Part shown: positions 13,744 to 21,321 of the stretch, piece after piece
Numbering within the stretch: position 1 is the stretch's first letter
How the letters are laid out: each line of letters begins with the position of its first letter
NCBI GenBank assembly: GCA_034433995.1
Contig: DAOTZU010000184.1
Span: 1-23,136 of the forward strand
Length of the DNA: 23,136 nucleotides
DNA from: DAOTZU01 sp034433995
Lineage (GTDB): Bacteria; Chloroflexota; Anaerolineae; UBA1429
Direction of reading: 5' to 3'
The notes under the pieces: generated by a model
What the model saw: the letters and a program-made list of their open reading frames with translations, nothing else
Told to the model about the DNA's origin: nothing
Database searches by the model: none
Translations under genes and position numbers: made by a program

Positions 13744-15084
13744 ATGCACATCCTTTTCGCCCCCGGCGAGATCGTCGCCCGCGAGCACTGCTTCGATCGG
13801 GTAGAGCCCTTGGTCAAACACGGGCCCCGGCCGCTGGTGGTGGCCGATCGTCCCTGGGAAGGGCCAGGGGTCTATTGGCCCAGCTTTCTCTACGATGAGG
13901 AGGAGGGGCTGTTCAAGATGTGGTATTACGTCGCGGTGGGGGAATTCGGCAAGCACAGACCGGCCGGCCCCTTGATTGACAACGCCGAGATCAGCGGGCA
14001 GCATTTCCTCTGCTATGCCTGCTCGCGGGATGGCCTCCATTGGGAAAAACCCGCCCTGGGCATTGTGCGGCTGAAGGACCATCCCGAGACCAATATTCTC
14101 TTGGCCGATTCCGGCTTTTTCCTGGGCTGCGCCACGGTGATCAAGGACCTGGGCGATCCCGATCCCTCCCGCCGCTACAAGCTGTTGATTTACGATAACG
14201 ACGGCGAGGGCCGAGACGGCGCGCGCACGGCCGTCTCCGGCGATGGCCTCCACTGGCGTTTTGTGGGCGATTTCCCCATCCTGCCCACCCAGGATACCCC
14301 CTCCCTCTGGCATGATCGGCGTCGGGGGCAGTATGTGGCCTTTCTCAAGACACGGCTGGACGGCCGCCGGGCGCGGATGATCGCCACCAGCCGCGACTTT
14401 TCCACCTGGTCCGAGCCGACGGTGCTCCTGGCCCCCGATAGTGCCGACGCCCCGACGTTGCACTTTTACGGCCAAAGCGCCTTTGAGCATTGCGGGCAAG
14501 ATTTCGGCTTTCTCTGCCGCTACGAATTCTCCACCCAAAAGCTGGACCTGGAGCTGATCGTGGGCCGCCGAGGGACGGATTGGGCGCGCCTGCCCAGCCG
14601 GCCGCAGGTTCTGGGGCCGGGCGATCCGGGCGCCTGGGATGGCGGGATGGTGTTGCCCGGCCTGGGCGAGCCCATCGTGCGGGGCGCCAGTTGCTGGTAT
14701 TACTATAATGGTTCCGCCGGCCGACACGATGATCCCACCGGCATCAGCGCCATCGGCCTGGCCACCTTCACCTATGGCCGCCTGGTGGGGCAACAATTCG
14801 AGGGCCAAGGCTGGTTCGAGACCATCCCCTTCCGCTGCCCGGGCGGCGCCCTTTATCTTGACGCACGCTCACGCCAACCCCTGACCGTGGAGGTACGGGG
14901 AACAGGGTACCTGGGGGTGTTGCCCGGCTACTCCCGCGCCGAATGCTTGCCCGTGGAGGGAGATCGCCAGGACCATCCCATCCGCTGGGCCGACCACGCC
15001 ACGTTGGATGCGTTGCGCGGCCGCTACATCGCGCTGCGGGTGTACGGGGCAAACGCGGTGGTGTATGGGGCAAGGATAGAATAA
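13744..15084 (+). CDS. Beta-propeller glycosidase-like protein (GH32/43/GH130-like fold)
   Basis: A 446-residue protein with repeated blade-like motifs seen in five-bladed propeller glycosidases and their relatives: SRDGLHW (94-100), SGDGLHW (165-171) and SRDFSTW (216-222), plus VYWPSFLYDEEEGLFKMWYY near 43-62. Acidic residues suitable for catalysis are present (Asp51, Asp151, Asp184 regions), but I cannot assign the catalytic pair. The C-terminal part (about 370-446) looks like a beta-sandwich accessory domain. No signal peptide is visible. The ATG at 13744 has GGAGG five bases before it; the GTG at 13738 is inside that site. It probably acts on a sugar or sugar polymer; the family is uncertain. 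Confidence 0.75.
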   Translation: MHILFAPGEIVAREHCFDRVEPLVKHGPRPLVVADRPWEGPGVYWPSFLYDEEEGLFKMWYYVAVGEFGKHRPAGPLIDNAEISGQHFLCYACSRDGLHWEKPALGIVRLKDHPETNILLADSGFFLGCATVIKDLGDPDPSRRYKLLIYDNDGEGRDGARTAVSGDGLHWRFVGDFPILPTQDTPSLWHDRRRGQYVAFLKTRLDGRRARMIATSRDFSTWSEPTVLLAPDSADAPTLHFYGQSAFEHCGQDFGFLCRYEFSTQKLDLELIVGRRGTDWARLPSRPQVLGPGDPGAWDGGMVLPGLGEPIVRGASCWYYYNGSAGRHDDPTGISAIGLATFTYGRLVGQQFEGQGWFETIPFRCPGGALYLDARSRQPLTVEVRGTGYLGVLPGYSRAECLPVEGDRQDHPIRWADHATLDALRGRYIALRVYGANAVVYGARIE

Positions 15085-15090
15085 CCGGCC

Positions 15091-15240
15091 TCACGCATCC
15101 AGGTAGATCACCCCAGGCTTGAGCATCTCCGCCAGGGTCATCCCGGCAAAACCGGCCGCTTGGCGATCCATGCCCGTCCAAGTTTGGTAGCCGTAGATGC
15201 TCGCGGGGCGCTCGTGATCATCGGCCATGGCGAAAAGGCG
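15091..15240 (-). pseudogene. Probable C-terminal remnant of an unidentified gene
   Basis: This part of a 259-base gap keeps a minus-strand frame ending in TGA at 15091. Its last about 50 codons read like real protein, including IYGYQTWTGMDRQAAGF and ending MLKPGVIYLDA. An in-frame ATG at 15228 would give 45 residues, but no ribosome site precedes it. Upstream (15241-15351) the frame stays open but composition becomes Ser/Pro/Gly-rich and uninformative. I read it as the decayed end of a lost gene; a small real protein is the alternative. Nothing else is seen in the gap. Confidence 0.4.
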
Positions 15241-15343
15241 ATGGCCTCCATGACCGCCCGCTGAGCTTGCCTCTGGCCGCTGATGACATAATTTGGCAGA
15301 AGGTGACCCCTCGGATGATACCCACCGGGCAGACGCAGGGCCG

Positions 15344-16183
15344 TTAGTACTCTAATTCTTGGATCTCTTCCAGTTCCAGGTTGAAATCAATGTCCTCGTC
15401 CAGCCAATCCTCCGCGCCGGGCGCGGCCTGGGCGGATTCGCGTCCACACAGGCTGCGATAGTTGCAGCGGGCACAAAGGCGCGTATCTTCGGTGCGTTGA
15501 AAGGCCTCTCGCGGCCGCTGGACGATCTCTGCCACCAGGGCGCGGAGCTGCTGGGCATCGCGGGCGTAGGCCTGGGCGGAATAGCGCACAGTGAAGGGTT
15601 CATCGGGGAAATTGGCGAACCAGTAAAGCATGGCCGCCCGCTCGGGGGCGATGGGGGCGCCGCCGGTGAGCACGTGCCCGGCCGCGATGAGGGTGTAGAG
15701 GTAAACCCGCGTCTGGATGCGTTGGCGCAGCACCTGCGCGGAAGGGCGCGTCTCCAGGGTTTTCCAATCCACGATCACCGCGTCGCCGCCGGGATCCAGG
15801 GCAAGATAGTCATAGCGGGCATAGAGGCGGTATTCTCCCAAGGGGACCACCACGGGGAGCTCTGCCTCGCGCAGCCCTTGGGGCAGGGCGGCACGCTCAA
15901 AGCGCTGGGCGGCGAGCCACCATGCCCGCAGGCTGGGGTCGGGCGTGGCGGCGACGATGGATTCCATCTCCAACCCCAGATGCTGGCGCGCCAGCCAATG
16001 ATGCAAGATGCGCCCACGGGCCAGGTGGGCCTCATAGTCCAGGGGGTCCTCCTCGGCCGGCATGGGCCAGGGCTGTTGCTCCACATATTTGAGCAGAAAC
16101 CGCCGCGGGCAGCGCAGATAGGTGTTCAGGCTGTGTTGGCTAAAGAGATACCCTGGCGGGATGAGACCCGCTCCCTCGGTCAT
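15344..16183 (-). CDS. PD-(D/E)XK nuclease with Fe-S cysteines (Cas4/AddB/RecB type)
   Basis: A 279-residue nuclease of the RecB/Cas4 superfamily. Motifs in order: first cluster cysteine Cys25 in SLNTYLRCPRRF, GRILHHWL with His61, Asp125 in YARYDYL, Asp139-Trp-Lys141 in IVDWKT, Gln157-x3-Tyr161 (QTRVY), and the closing C-x2-C-x5-C set Cys237, Cys240, Cys246. This one-plus-three cysteine arrangement holds a 4Fe-4S cluster in Cas4 and AddB. The C-terminal tail is strongly acidic (DEDIDFNLELEEIQE). There are no CRISPR repeats or other cas genes here, and it follows two helicase genes on the same strand, so it is best read as the detached nuclease of an AddAB/AdnAB-like repair complex. The ATG has AAGGAG six bases upstream. 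A repeat pair separates it from the helicase gene. Confidence 0.85.
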   Translation of the reverse strand: MTEGAGLIPPGYLFSQHSLNTYLRCPRRFLLKYVEQQPWPMPAEEDPLDYEAHLARGRILHHWLARQHLGLEMESIVAATPDPSLRAWWLAAQRFERAALPQGLREAELPVVVPLGEYRLYARYDYLALDPGGDAVIVDWKTLETRPSAQVLRQRIQTRVYLYTLIAAGHVLTGGAPIAPERAAMLYWFANFPDEPFTVRYSAQAYARDAQQLRALVAEIVQRPREAFQRTEDTRLCARCNYRSLCGRESAQAAPGAEDWLDEDIDFNLELEEIQELEY

Positions 16184-16242
16184 TTTCTACTCCTTATAGC
16201 TCTCGGCCATCGGCATTCAGCCATTTTGGCACACCAAGGTGC

Positions 16243-16406
16243 TTCCTCACCACGGAGTCACAGAGAGCACGGAGAATCTCCTGTTCCTCTCCGTGTCCTC
16301 CGCGCCTCCGTGTTTTGAGAGCATCCAGATGTTCCCTCACCACAGAGTCACGGAGAGCACGGAGAATCTCCTGTTCCTCTCCGTGGCCTCCGCGTCTCCG
16401 TGTTTT
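16243..16406. repeat. Tandem pair of CACGGAG/CTCCGTG palindromic units
   Basis: Two units of about 75 bp (16243-16316 and 16332-16406) repeat with a 90-bp period. Each is built from CACGGAG and CTCCGTG arms around CTCCTGTTCC, so each can fold into a long, nested hairpin. The second ends in a run of T's on the plus strand. It fills the 248-base gap between the UvrD-type helicase gene and the nuclease gene. Sequences of this style are familiar to me from intergenic DNA of many environmental bacteria, though I cannot name a family. Confidence 0.85.
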
Positions 16407-16431
16407 TTCTTCTTGGCTCGCTGACTTGGCA

Positions 16432-18672
16432 TCATGCCCCAGATAGCGCCCGGCGTAACACCTGCAGGGCCAAGGCGGGCTTCACCTGGCGTTTGAGGTG
16501 GTTCTCGGCCCAGGTGAGGGCCAGGTCATACCGGGCGCGGGTGAGGCCCACATAGAGCAGCCGCAGGCGCTCGGCGATGTATTCCAGCCGCGCCTCCTCC
16601 ACCGGCTCATGGCGCGGCGCCTCAGCCCCTTCCTCCTGAGAGAACCATCGTTCCAGCGTCTTGCGCGCCTCCACGGCCGGAGCGCGGCCGGGCAGAAAAT
16701 AAGGCTCGTCGCGGAATGCATCGGCACAGGTCGCGGGGAATTCCAGGCTATCCACAGCAGTGAGCAGGACCGCATCCCATTCCAGCCCCTTGGCCTTGTG
16801 CAGGGTGGTCACCACCACGCGGCCCTTCTGGGCGGTATAGCCGGCATCGGCGAGGGAGAGGCCGCTGAGGGCGCGACGATTGTGGGCCACCTGCCAAAGC
16901 TCCTCAGCGAATTGCTTCAGTCGCCAGTGAGGATACATCTCGGCGGCGCCGCGCAGGCTGCTGGCCAAGGTGTGGCAGATGGCCAGATCGGCCGGCGTCT
17001 TGAACAGGTCCTGGGCAATGGTCAAGAGGAGCTGGTCAATGGGCAAGGAGGCGGCGCGCACCCACCGGGCCAGCTTGGCGGCGAAGGTGGTCAGGGCGCG
17101 CGCATCTTCCCGGCTCAGGGCCACGTTGGCGGGCAAGAGAGCACTCAAGTCCGCGCTGCCCCGGGGAAAGAGCAGGTCGTGGGGCGCCAGGCTGCGCACC
17201 CAGACGAGCTGCTGGCGCAGGGCAGGGCCGGCCATCGCCCCCAGATACCCCTCCTCGGCCAGGCTCTCGTACACCTTGGCCAGGGCGCTGCTAGAGATAG
17301 GATCGCCCAAGAACGCGCACACCGTGGCTAGAACCTGGGCCACTTGGCGCGTCTGCGGGGTGGTGCGCAAGAGATCGTCAAAGGGGACCGGCGGAGTGAT
17401 GGTCTGGAGGGCCTTGACCACCTTTTCCCCCTGACGCGAGGAGGGGCAAAGGATGGCCATGGTCCGCTCTGGATAACGCTGGATGTAGCTTGCCGCCACG
17501 CGGGCCACGTACTCCGCCTCGGCCTCGGTGGTGGCGAAGGGCTTTTCGGCGATGTGGATGTGGCACGCCTCGTCGGGCGGGTTCTGCTGCTTGTCATCGG
17601 GGCCGGTGGGGAGCATGTCCTGGGGCTCAAACGCCATCTGGCGCACGGCATCCTCCGGATGTTCCTGGCAGGCCCAGCGCACCAACTGATTGGCCAGGGC
17701 CATGATGGGCCGGGCGCAGCGCCCCGATTCGGAGAGAGACAATGCCCGCACGCCGGGCTGGCGCAGAAAACGGCGAAAATAGCGCGGATCGGCGGCGGTG
17801 AAGGTGCTGTTGATGGATTGGTTAGGATCGCCCACCCGCACCCAGTTGCCGGTCTCGCCCGTCAAGCGGGCCAGGATCTTTTCCTGCAAGGGGGAGCTAT
17901 CTTGGGCCTCATCCTCCAAGATGTAAGGCCAGCGCCGGCGCAGGTTGGCCAGCAAAGTCGGATCCTGCTCCAGGGTCTCGATGGCCCGCCAGATGAGGTC
18001 GTCAAAATCCAGGCCGCTGCGGGTCTGCAGGTAGCGTTGGTAAAGGGCGTAAAGCTCCAGCCCCAGGTGCGCGAACTCGTTGGGTTCCTCCACCTGGGAG
18101 ATGCGCTGCAGGGCCCTTTCCGGGGCGAGGCGAAAATGTTTGCACAGCTTGGTCACCTCGCGGCCCACATCTTCGGTCTTTTCGTGCCAACTGTGCTCGA
18201 TTTCCGCGCGTCGGCCGGCCGGCGCTTCGGGGAGAAAACTCTCCCACCACGCCCGATGCTGGCTGATCCACACATCCGTGGCGCTCTGCATAAAGCGGCG
18301 CGCCTCGGCCTCGTCCACGATGGTAAAACTCTCCTCCACACCCGCCAGGTCGTACCGCTCGCGGAGGATGTCGCTGGCCAATTTGTGCAAAGTGCAGACG
18401 TGAAACCCTACGGGCGGGAGTTTCAGCCCCACAAGGATGCGGCGGATGCGCTGAGAGATGTTATCCACCGCCGCGTTCTGCACGGTGACCACCAACACCT
18501 CGCCCTCCTCGCCGATATACCCCTCCACGATCAAGCGGGCAGCCAGCAAGGCCAAGGTGAGGGTCTTGCCGCTGCCCGGCACCGCCGAGACGGCCATGCG
18601 CCCGCCGCGATAGCTCATAATCTCCCCTTGCTGGGGACGCAGACGGTAGCCGAAGAGCTCGTTATCCGCCAT
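16432..18672 (-). CDS. UvrD/PcrA-type superfamily 1 DNA helicase
   Basis: A 746-residue ATP-dependent helicase with all main SF1A motifs: Walker A VPGSGKT (31-37), LDFDDL (221-226), motif II DEAQD (254-258), motif III GDPNQSI (281-287), motif IV-like SESGRCARP, motif V TTLHKAKGLEWD (about 622-633) and motif VI LYVGLTRAR (about 706-714). There is no C-terminal nuclease domain, unlike AddA or AdnB. It should be the active motor of the operon. Its ATG overlaps the end of the upstream helicase-like gene by 11 bases and has GGAGG five bases before it, so translation is coupled. The nuclease gene follows after a repeat-filled gap. Confidence 0.93.
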   Translation of the reverse strand: MADNELFGYRLRPQQGEIMSYRGGRMAVSAVPGSGKTLTLALLAARLIVEGYIGEEGEVLVVTVQNAAVDNISQRIRRILVGLKLPPVGFHVCTLHKLASDILRERYDLAGVEESFTIVDEAEARRFMQSATDVWISQHRAWWESFLPEAPAGRRAEIEHSWHEKTEDVGREVTKLCKHFRLAPERALQRISQVEEPNEFAHLGLELYALYQRYLQTRSGLDFDDLIWRAIETLEQDPTLLANLRRRWPYILEDEAQDSSPLQEKILARLTGETGNWVRVGDPNQSINSTFTAADPRYFRRFLRQPGVRALSLSESGRCARPIMALANQLVRWACQEHPEDAVRQMAFEPQDMLPTGPDDKQQNPPDEACHIHIAEKPFATTEAEAEYVARVAASYIQRYPERTMAILCPSSRQGEKVVKALQTITPPVPFDDLLRTTPQTRQVAQVLATVCAFLGDPISSSALAKVYESLAEEGYLGAMAGPALRQQLVWVRSLAPHDLLFPRGSADLSALLPANVALSREDARALTTFAAKLARWVRAASLPIDQLLLTIAQDLFKTPADLAICHTLASSLRGAAEMYPHWRLKQFAEELWQVAHNRRALSGLSLADAGYTAQKGRVVVTTLHKAKGLEWDAVLLTAVDSLEFPATCADAFRDEPYFLPGRAPAVEARKTLERWFSQEEGAEAPRHEPVEEARLEYIAERLRLLYVGLTRARYDLALTWAENHLKRQVKPALALQVLRRALSGA

Positions 18673-20857
18673 CGCTGCCTCCCCCTTCGCGCCCGGCGCG
18701 GGTCAGGGCCAACATCAAGGCGCGCTGCAGCCGGCCGTTCTGCTCCTGGCCGTCCAGGCCCAGCTCGCTATAGCCCAAAAAGATGCCACGGGTGCAGCGG
18801 GCGGCCAGCCCCAAGATCACCCGGGCCAAAGCCTCGCGGTTGGCCCGGTCCTCCTCCACATCGCGCCAGGGCTGGCCCAAGGGCCAGCGAGCCGACAGGA
18901 CGTAGGGGTGGGTGAGGGGCTGGTTGGGCCGATGCCACCAGCCGTCGGAGCCGAGATCGATCCAAAATTGATACGCCGAGCGCAAGTCGCGGGTGAGGTA
19001 GGCATAGGCGGGGGCGAGGATGACACCCTCCTCCGGCTGGGGCCGATCCAGCAGGTATTCGGCGCTGGCGATGCCGCCCCAAAGCAATTGCACATACTCC
19101 CGCGCCACCTCCTCCGGCGGCACCAGGTCCTCCGGCCCCACCGCCTCACGGAACTTGAAAGCGGATTCCACCAGCCGCCCGTAGGCGCGGGCGCGGGCCA
19201 AGTCGTCATGGAAGCCATACCCCGGCCGCGAGAGAAGCTCGCCGAAAAGCCGGGAGAGGAACAGATCCACCGGCAAGCTCTCCCCTTGGCGATAGGTCTC
19301 CAGCCAGACCCGCAAGGTCTCGTAGCGCTCGCGGACCTGGTAGCCCACCCGCTCCCACAACCGGCCCACCTCTTGGGCGGCCTGGCCCGGCGCGGCGCCA
19401 CTCAGATCGGCCAAGATGGGCGGTCCGGAGGGGGGCAGGGCGCGTTGGGCCAGGTGCCGGGCGCGGATGGGGTCCAAATCGGCCAAGGCCACGTGCAACG
19501 CCAGGGCCACATCATCCACGGCCAGGGTTTGCGCCTCGCCCTGAAGGGTGAGCTGCCAATGAGGATGGGCCAGCCAGACCAGGATGAGCAGGGCGCGGAG
19601 CACCGGGTCATCGCGCAAAGGGGTGGCCGGGCGCAACAAGCGCGTGGGGATGTTCCGCGCGGCCAGTTGCTCGGCGATGGCAAAGCGCATCACGTCATTC
19701 ACATAGGGCGCGATGATGGCGATCTCGCCGGGGGGCGTGCCCCCTTGGACCAGCTCGGTGACGCGCTCTGCCACCCAGGTGATCATGCTGATCCAGAATT
19801 TGTGCTGGGGATCGCTTTGCCCGGCGATGGCGCGGAGCGCCTGGCCCTGGCCGGGGGGCGGCGCGCCCTCCACGCCCAAGGCGCGGCTCACCCGATGGGC
19901 CAGGGCCAAAGCGTCGGCGGTGGGCTGCAACAAGGTAGCGCAGGTCCATTGGTCACGGCAACGCCGGCCCACCTCCAACGCCCCCTGGGCATCGGCCCCC
20001 AAGAAGAGGCGATAGCCGCCGTTCTCGTCGTAGGCCAAGACGGAAGATTGGCATTGCTCCAGGGCCCAAGCGAGGAAAGCGTGGGCCACGGGGACGTTTT
20101 CCTCCACATTATCCACCAGAAGATGGCGATAGCGGGCGCGAAAATAGCGTTGATACACCTCATGGGGCAAAAGGTACCGACTAAAAACCTCGGTCACCAA
20201 GGAGAAATCCAGCAGATTGTGTTCCAGGCAATATTCGCGGAAGCGCAGGGCGCAATCCTGGGCCTGCCAGAAGCGGTTGAGGCCCTCGGCGGAGCCGGTC
20301 CATGCCCCCCGCAGCCGGGCATAGATATCGGTGTGGTCGAACCCCACCAAGGCGGATTTGTTCAGGTTATCCAGGAGCTGGGAGAGGAGCCGGCCGCGGC
20401 GGATGGCCAGGTCGCGAAAGTATCCCTGTTGGGTGATGAGGGGCTCCACGATGCGCCAGAGGAAATATTGCGCCGTCTCGATGGTGAGAAAGATGGGCTC
20501 GCGCTCCGGATGGCGAAAGCCGGCCGCGGCGGCCACCAGCGGCCAAAAGAGGGCCACGGCCCGCCGGGAGAGGCTGTAGAACGTGGCCAGCTCCACGCCG
20601 CCGCGGGTGGGCGCGTCCAGCCTCTTGAGCAGCGCCTCGTAACGTTCCACCTGGGCGCGTTGGGGCAAAAGGACGAGGCTCTCGTGGGGGCGGCGCCCCT
20701 CGCGCAAGAGGGCGGCCAGCCGGGCCAAGAGGGCGGTGCTCTTGCCCGTGCCGGGCCAACCGCGCAGGAACAGGCTGCCGCCCCCTTGGCGCGGATACGA
20801 GACCACATCGCGCTGCCAAGCGGTCAAAGTCTCGGGCAATGGAGAAGGAAGAGGCAA
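18662..20857 (-). CDS. AddB/AdnA-like helicase-fold protein with degenerate motif II
   Basis: A 731-residue P-loop protein. Walker A is intact (PGTGKST, 35-41), LLDFSLV (215-221) matches the region before motif II, and the end carries a motif VI-like LALTRA (about 716-721). Motif II reads LLVDNVEEN (246-254): the Asp is kept, but the Glu that follows it in DExx helicases is Asn. This suggests weak or no motor activity, as in the inactive partner subunits of AddAB and AdnAB; the adjacent EE could substitute, which is untested. No nuclease domain is present. The TTG at 20857 is preferred because AAGGTGG lies six bases upstream; the TTG at 20875 precedes that site. It heads a three-gene operon behind a LexA-box promoter. 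Confidence 0.8.
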   Translation of the reverse strand: MPLPSPLPETLTAWQRDVVSYPRQGGGSLFLRGWPGTGKSTALLARLAALLREGRRPHESLVLLPQRAQVERYEALLKRLDAPTRGGVELATFYSLSRRAVALFWPLVAAAAGFRHPEREPIFLTIETAQYFLWRIVEPLITQQGYFRDLAIRRGRLLSQLLDNLNKSALVGFDHTDIYARLRGAWTGSAEGLNRFWQAQDCALRFREYCLEHNLLDFSLVTEVFSRYLLPHEVYQRYFRARYRHLLVDNVEENVPVAHAFLAWALEQCQSSVLAYDENGGYRLFLGADAQGALEVGRRCRDQWTCATLLQPTADALALAHRVSRALGVEGAPPPGQGQALRAIAGQSDPQHKFWISMITWVAERVTELVQGGTPPGEIAIIAPYVNDVMRFAIAEQLAARNIPTRLLRPATPLRDDPVLRALLILVWLAHPHWQLTLQGEAQTLAVDDVALALHVALADLDPIRARHLAQRALPPSGPPILADLSGAAPGQAAQEVGRLWERVGYQVRERYETLRVWLETYRQGESLPVDLFLSRLFGELLSRPGYGFHDDLARARAYGRLVESAFKFREAVGPEDLVPPEEVAREYVQLLWGGIASAEYLLDRPQPEEGVILAPAYAYLTRDLRSAYQFWIDLGSDGWWHRPNQPLTHPYVLSARWPLGQPWRDVEEDRANREALARVILGLAARCTRGIFLGYSELGLDGQEQNGRLQRALMLALTRAGREGGGSDGG

Positions 20858-20893
20858 GGTTATCCACCTTCCCAAGGGCTAGAATATGATTCC

Positions 20894-20922
20894 AGTATAG
20901 CGAACACTTGTTCGGAGGTCAA
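20894..20922 (-). promoter_or_regulatory. Promoter of the helicase-nuclease operon
   Basis: On the minus strand, TTGACC (20917-20922), 17-base spacer, TATACT (20894-20899). The predicted start is about 30 bases before the TTG start codon. Confidence 0.8.
20901..20914. promoter_or_regulatory. LexA (SOS) box inside the operon promoter
   Basis: CGAACACTTGTTCG is a 14-bp palindrome with 6-bp arms, fitting the CGAAC-N4-GTTCG LexA box of Gram-positive and actinobacterial type. It lies between the -35 and -10 boxes, where a repressor would block RNA polymerase. The genes downstream are DNA-repair types, which supports the reading. No lexA gene is in the window. Confidence 0.78.
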
Positions 20923-20985
20923 GTTTTGCCGCGGAGGTAGTCGAGGACGCAAACCTCAGGGCTCGCCCGCTCCGAGAGCTATCCA

Positions 20986-21084
20986 GAGTGGTGTCCCCGG
21001 CCGTCGGTTGGAAACCGACGGCTGGCAATAATAAGCCCGCGACGCGGGCTTGGTAGGCAGAGCCGTCGGCTGCGATCCGACGGC
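20986..21084 (+). mobile_element. Three-hairpin MITE-like element, copy 4 (worn)
   Basis: The three hairpins are present in order: 21001-21021 (9-bp stem, loop GGA), 21034-21050 (7-bp stem, loop GAC) and 21062-21084 (8-bp stem, larger loop). Loops differ from the other copies while most stems hold. A possible trace of the left end is GAGTGGTGTC at 20986; the right end is not recognisable. It lies between the helicase operon promoter and the tRNA-dihydrouridine synthase promoter. Confidence 0.7.
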
Positions 21085-21176
21085 GCCTCTCCCGGCGGCC
21101 CGGCGCATCGCCGGAAGCTCAATGGGCATCACCCAAAGCGCGCACAAGCTCCTTGTTCACCGTCCTCGTGCCGCCT

Positions 21177-21205
21177 TTGGGGCCAAGCTCTTCCGATGGT
21201 ATACT
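21177..21205 (+). promoter_or_regulatory. Possible promoter of the dihydrouridine synthase gene
   Basis: TTGGGG (21177-21182), 17-base spacer, TATACT (21200-21205). The -35 box is weak (3/6). The leader would be about 110 bases and holds a long-range pairing of ATGGGTC (21239-21245) with GACCCAT (21283-21289). Confidence 0.5.
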
Positions 21206-21321
21206 ATGCAACGAGCTAGACCGGGCCCGGCCATCGTTATGGGTCATGGCCCAAGGCGCAAGCCGCAGAAGCACGAGGGCTGGACCCATCGGCGTATCCT
21301 TTTCTGTTGCGCGCACGCGAG

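Noticed and set aside
16243..16406. CRISPR array
   Set aside because: There are only two 75-bp palindromic units with a 15-base gap and no further cas genes; the nearby Cas4-like nuclease fits the helicase operon instead.
16239..16424. A 61-codon open frame over the tandem repeat
   Set aside because: It is simply the translation of the CACGGAG repeat, with the same peptide twice; such spurious proteins are common over this kind of repeat.
17344..18915. A 523-codon open frame on the plus strand
   Set aside because: It is antisense to the UvrD-type helicase with all motifs in the other strand.
18908..21031. A 707-codon open frame on the plus strand
   Set aside because: It is antisense to the motif-bearing helicase-like gene and then runs through repeat copy 4; no recognisable domain.
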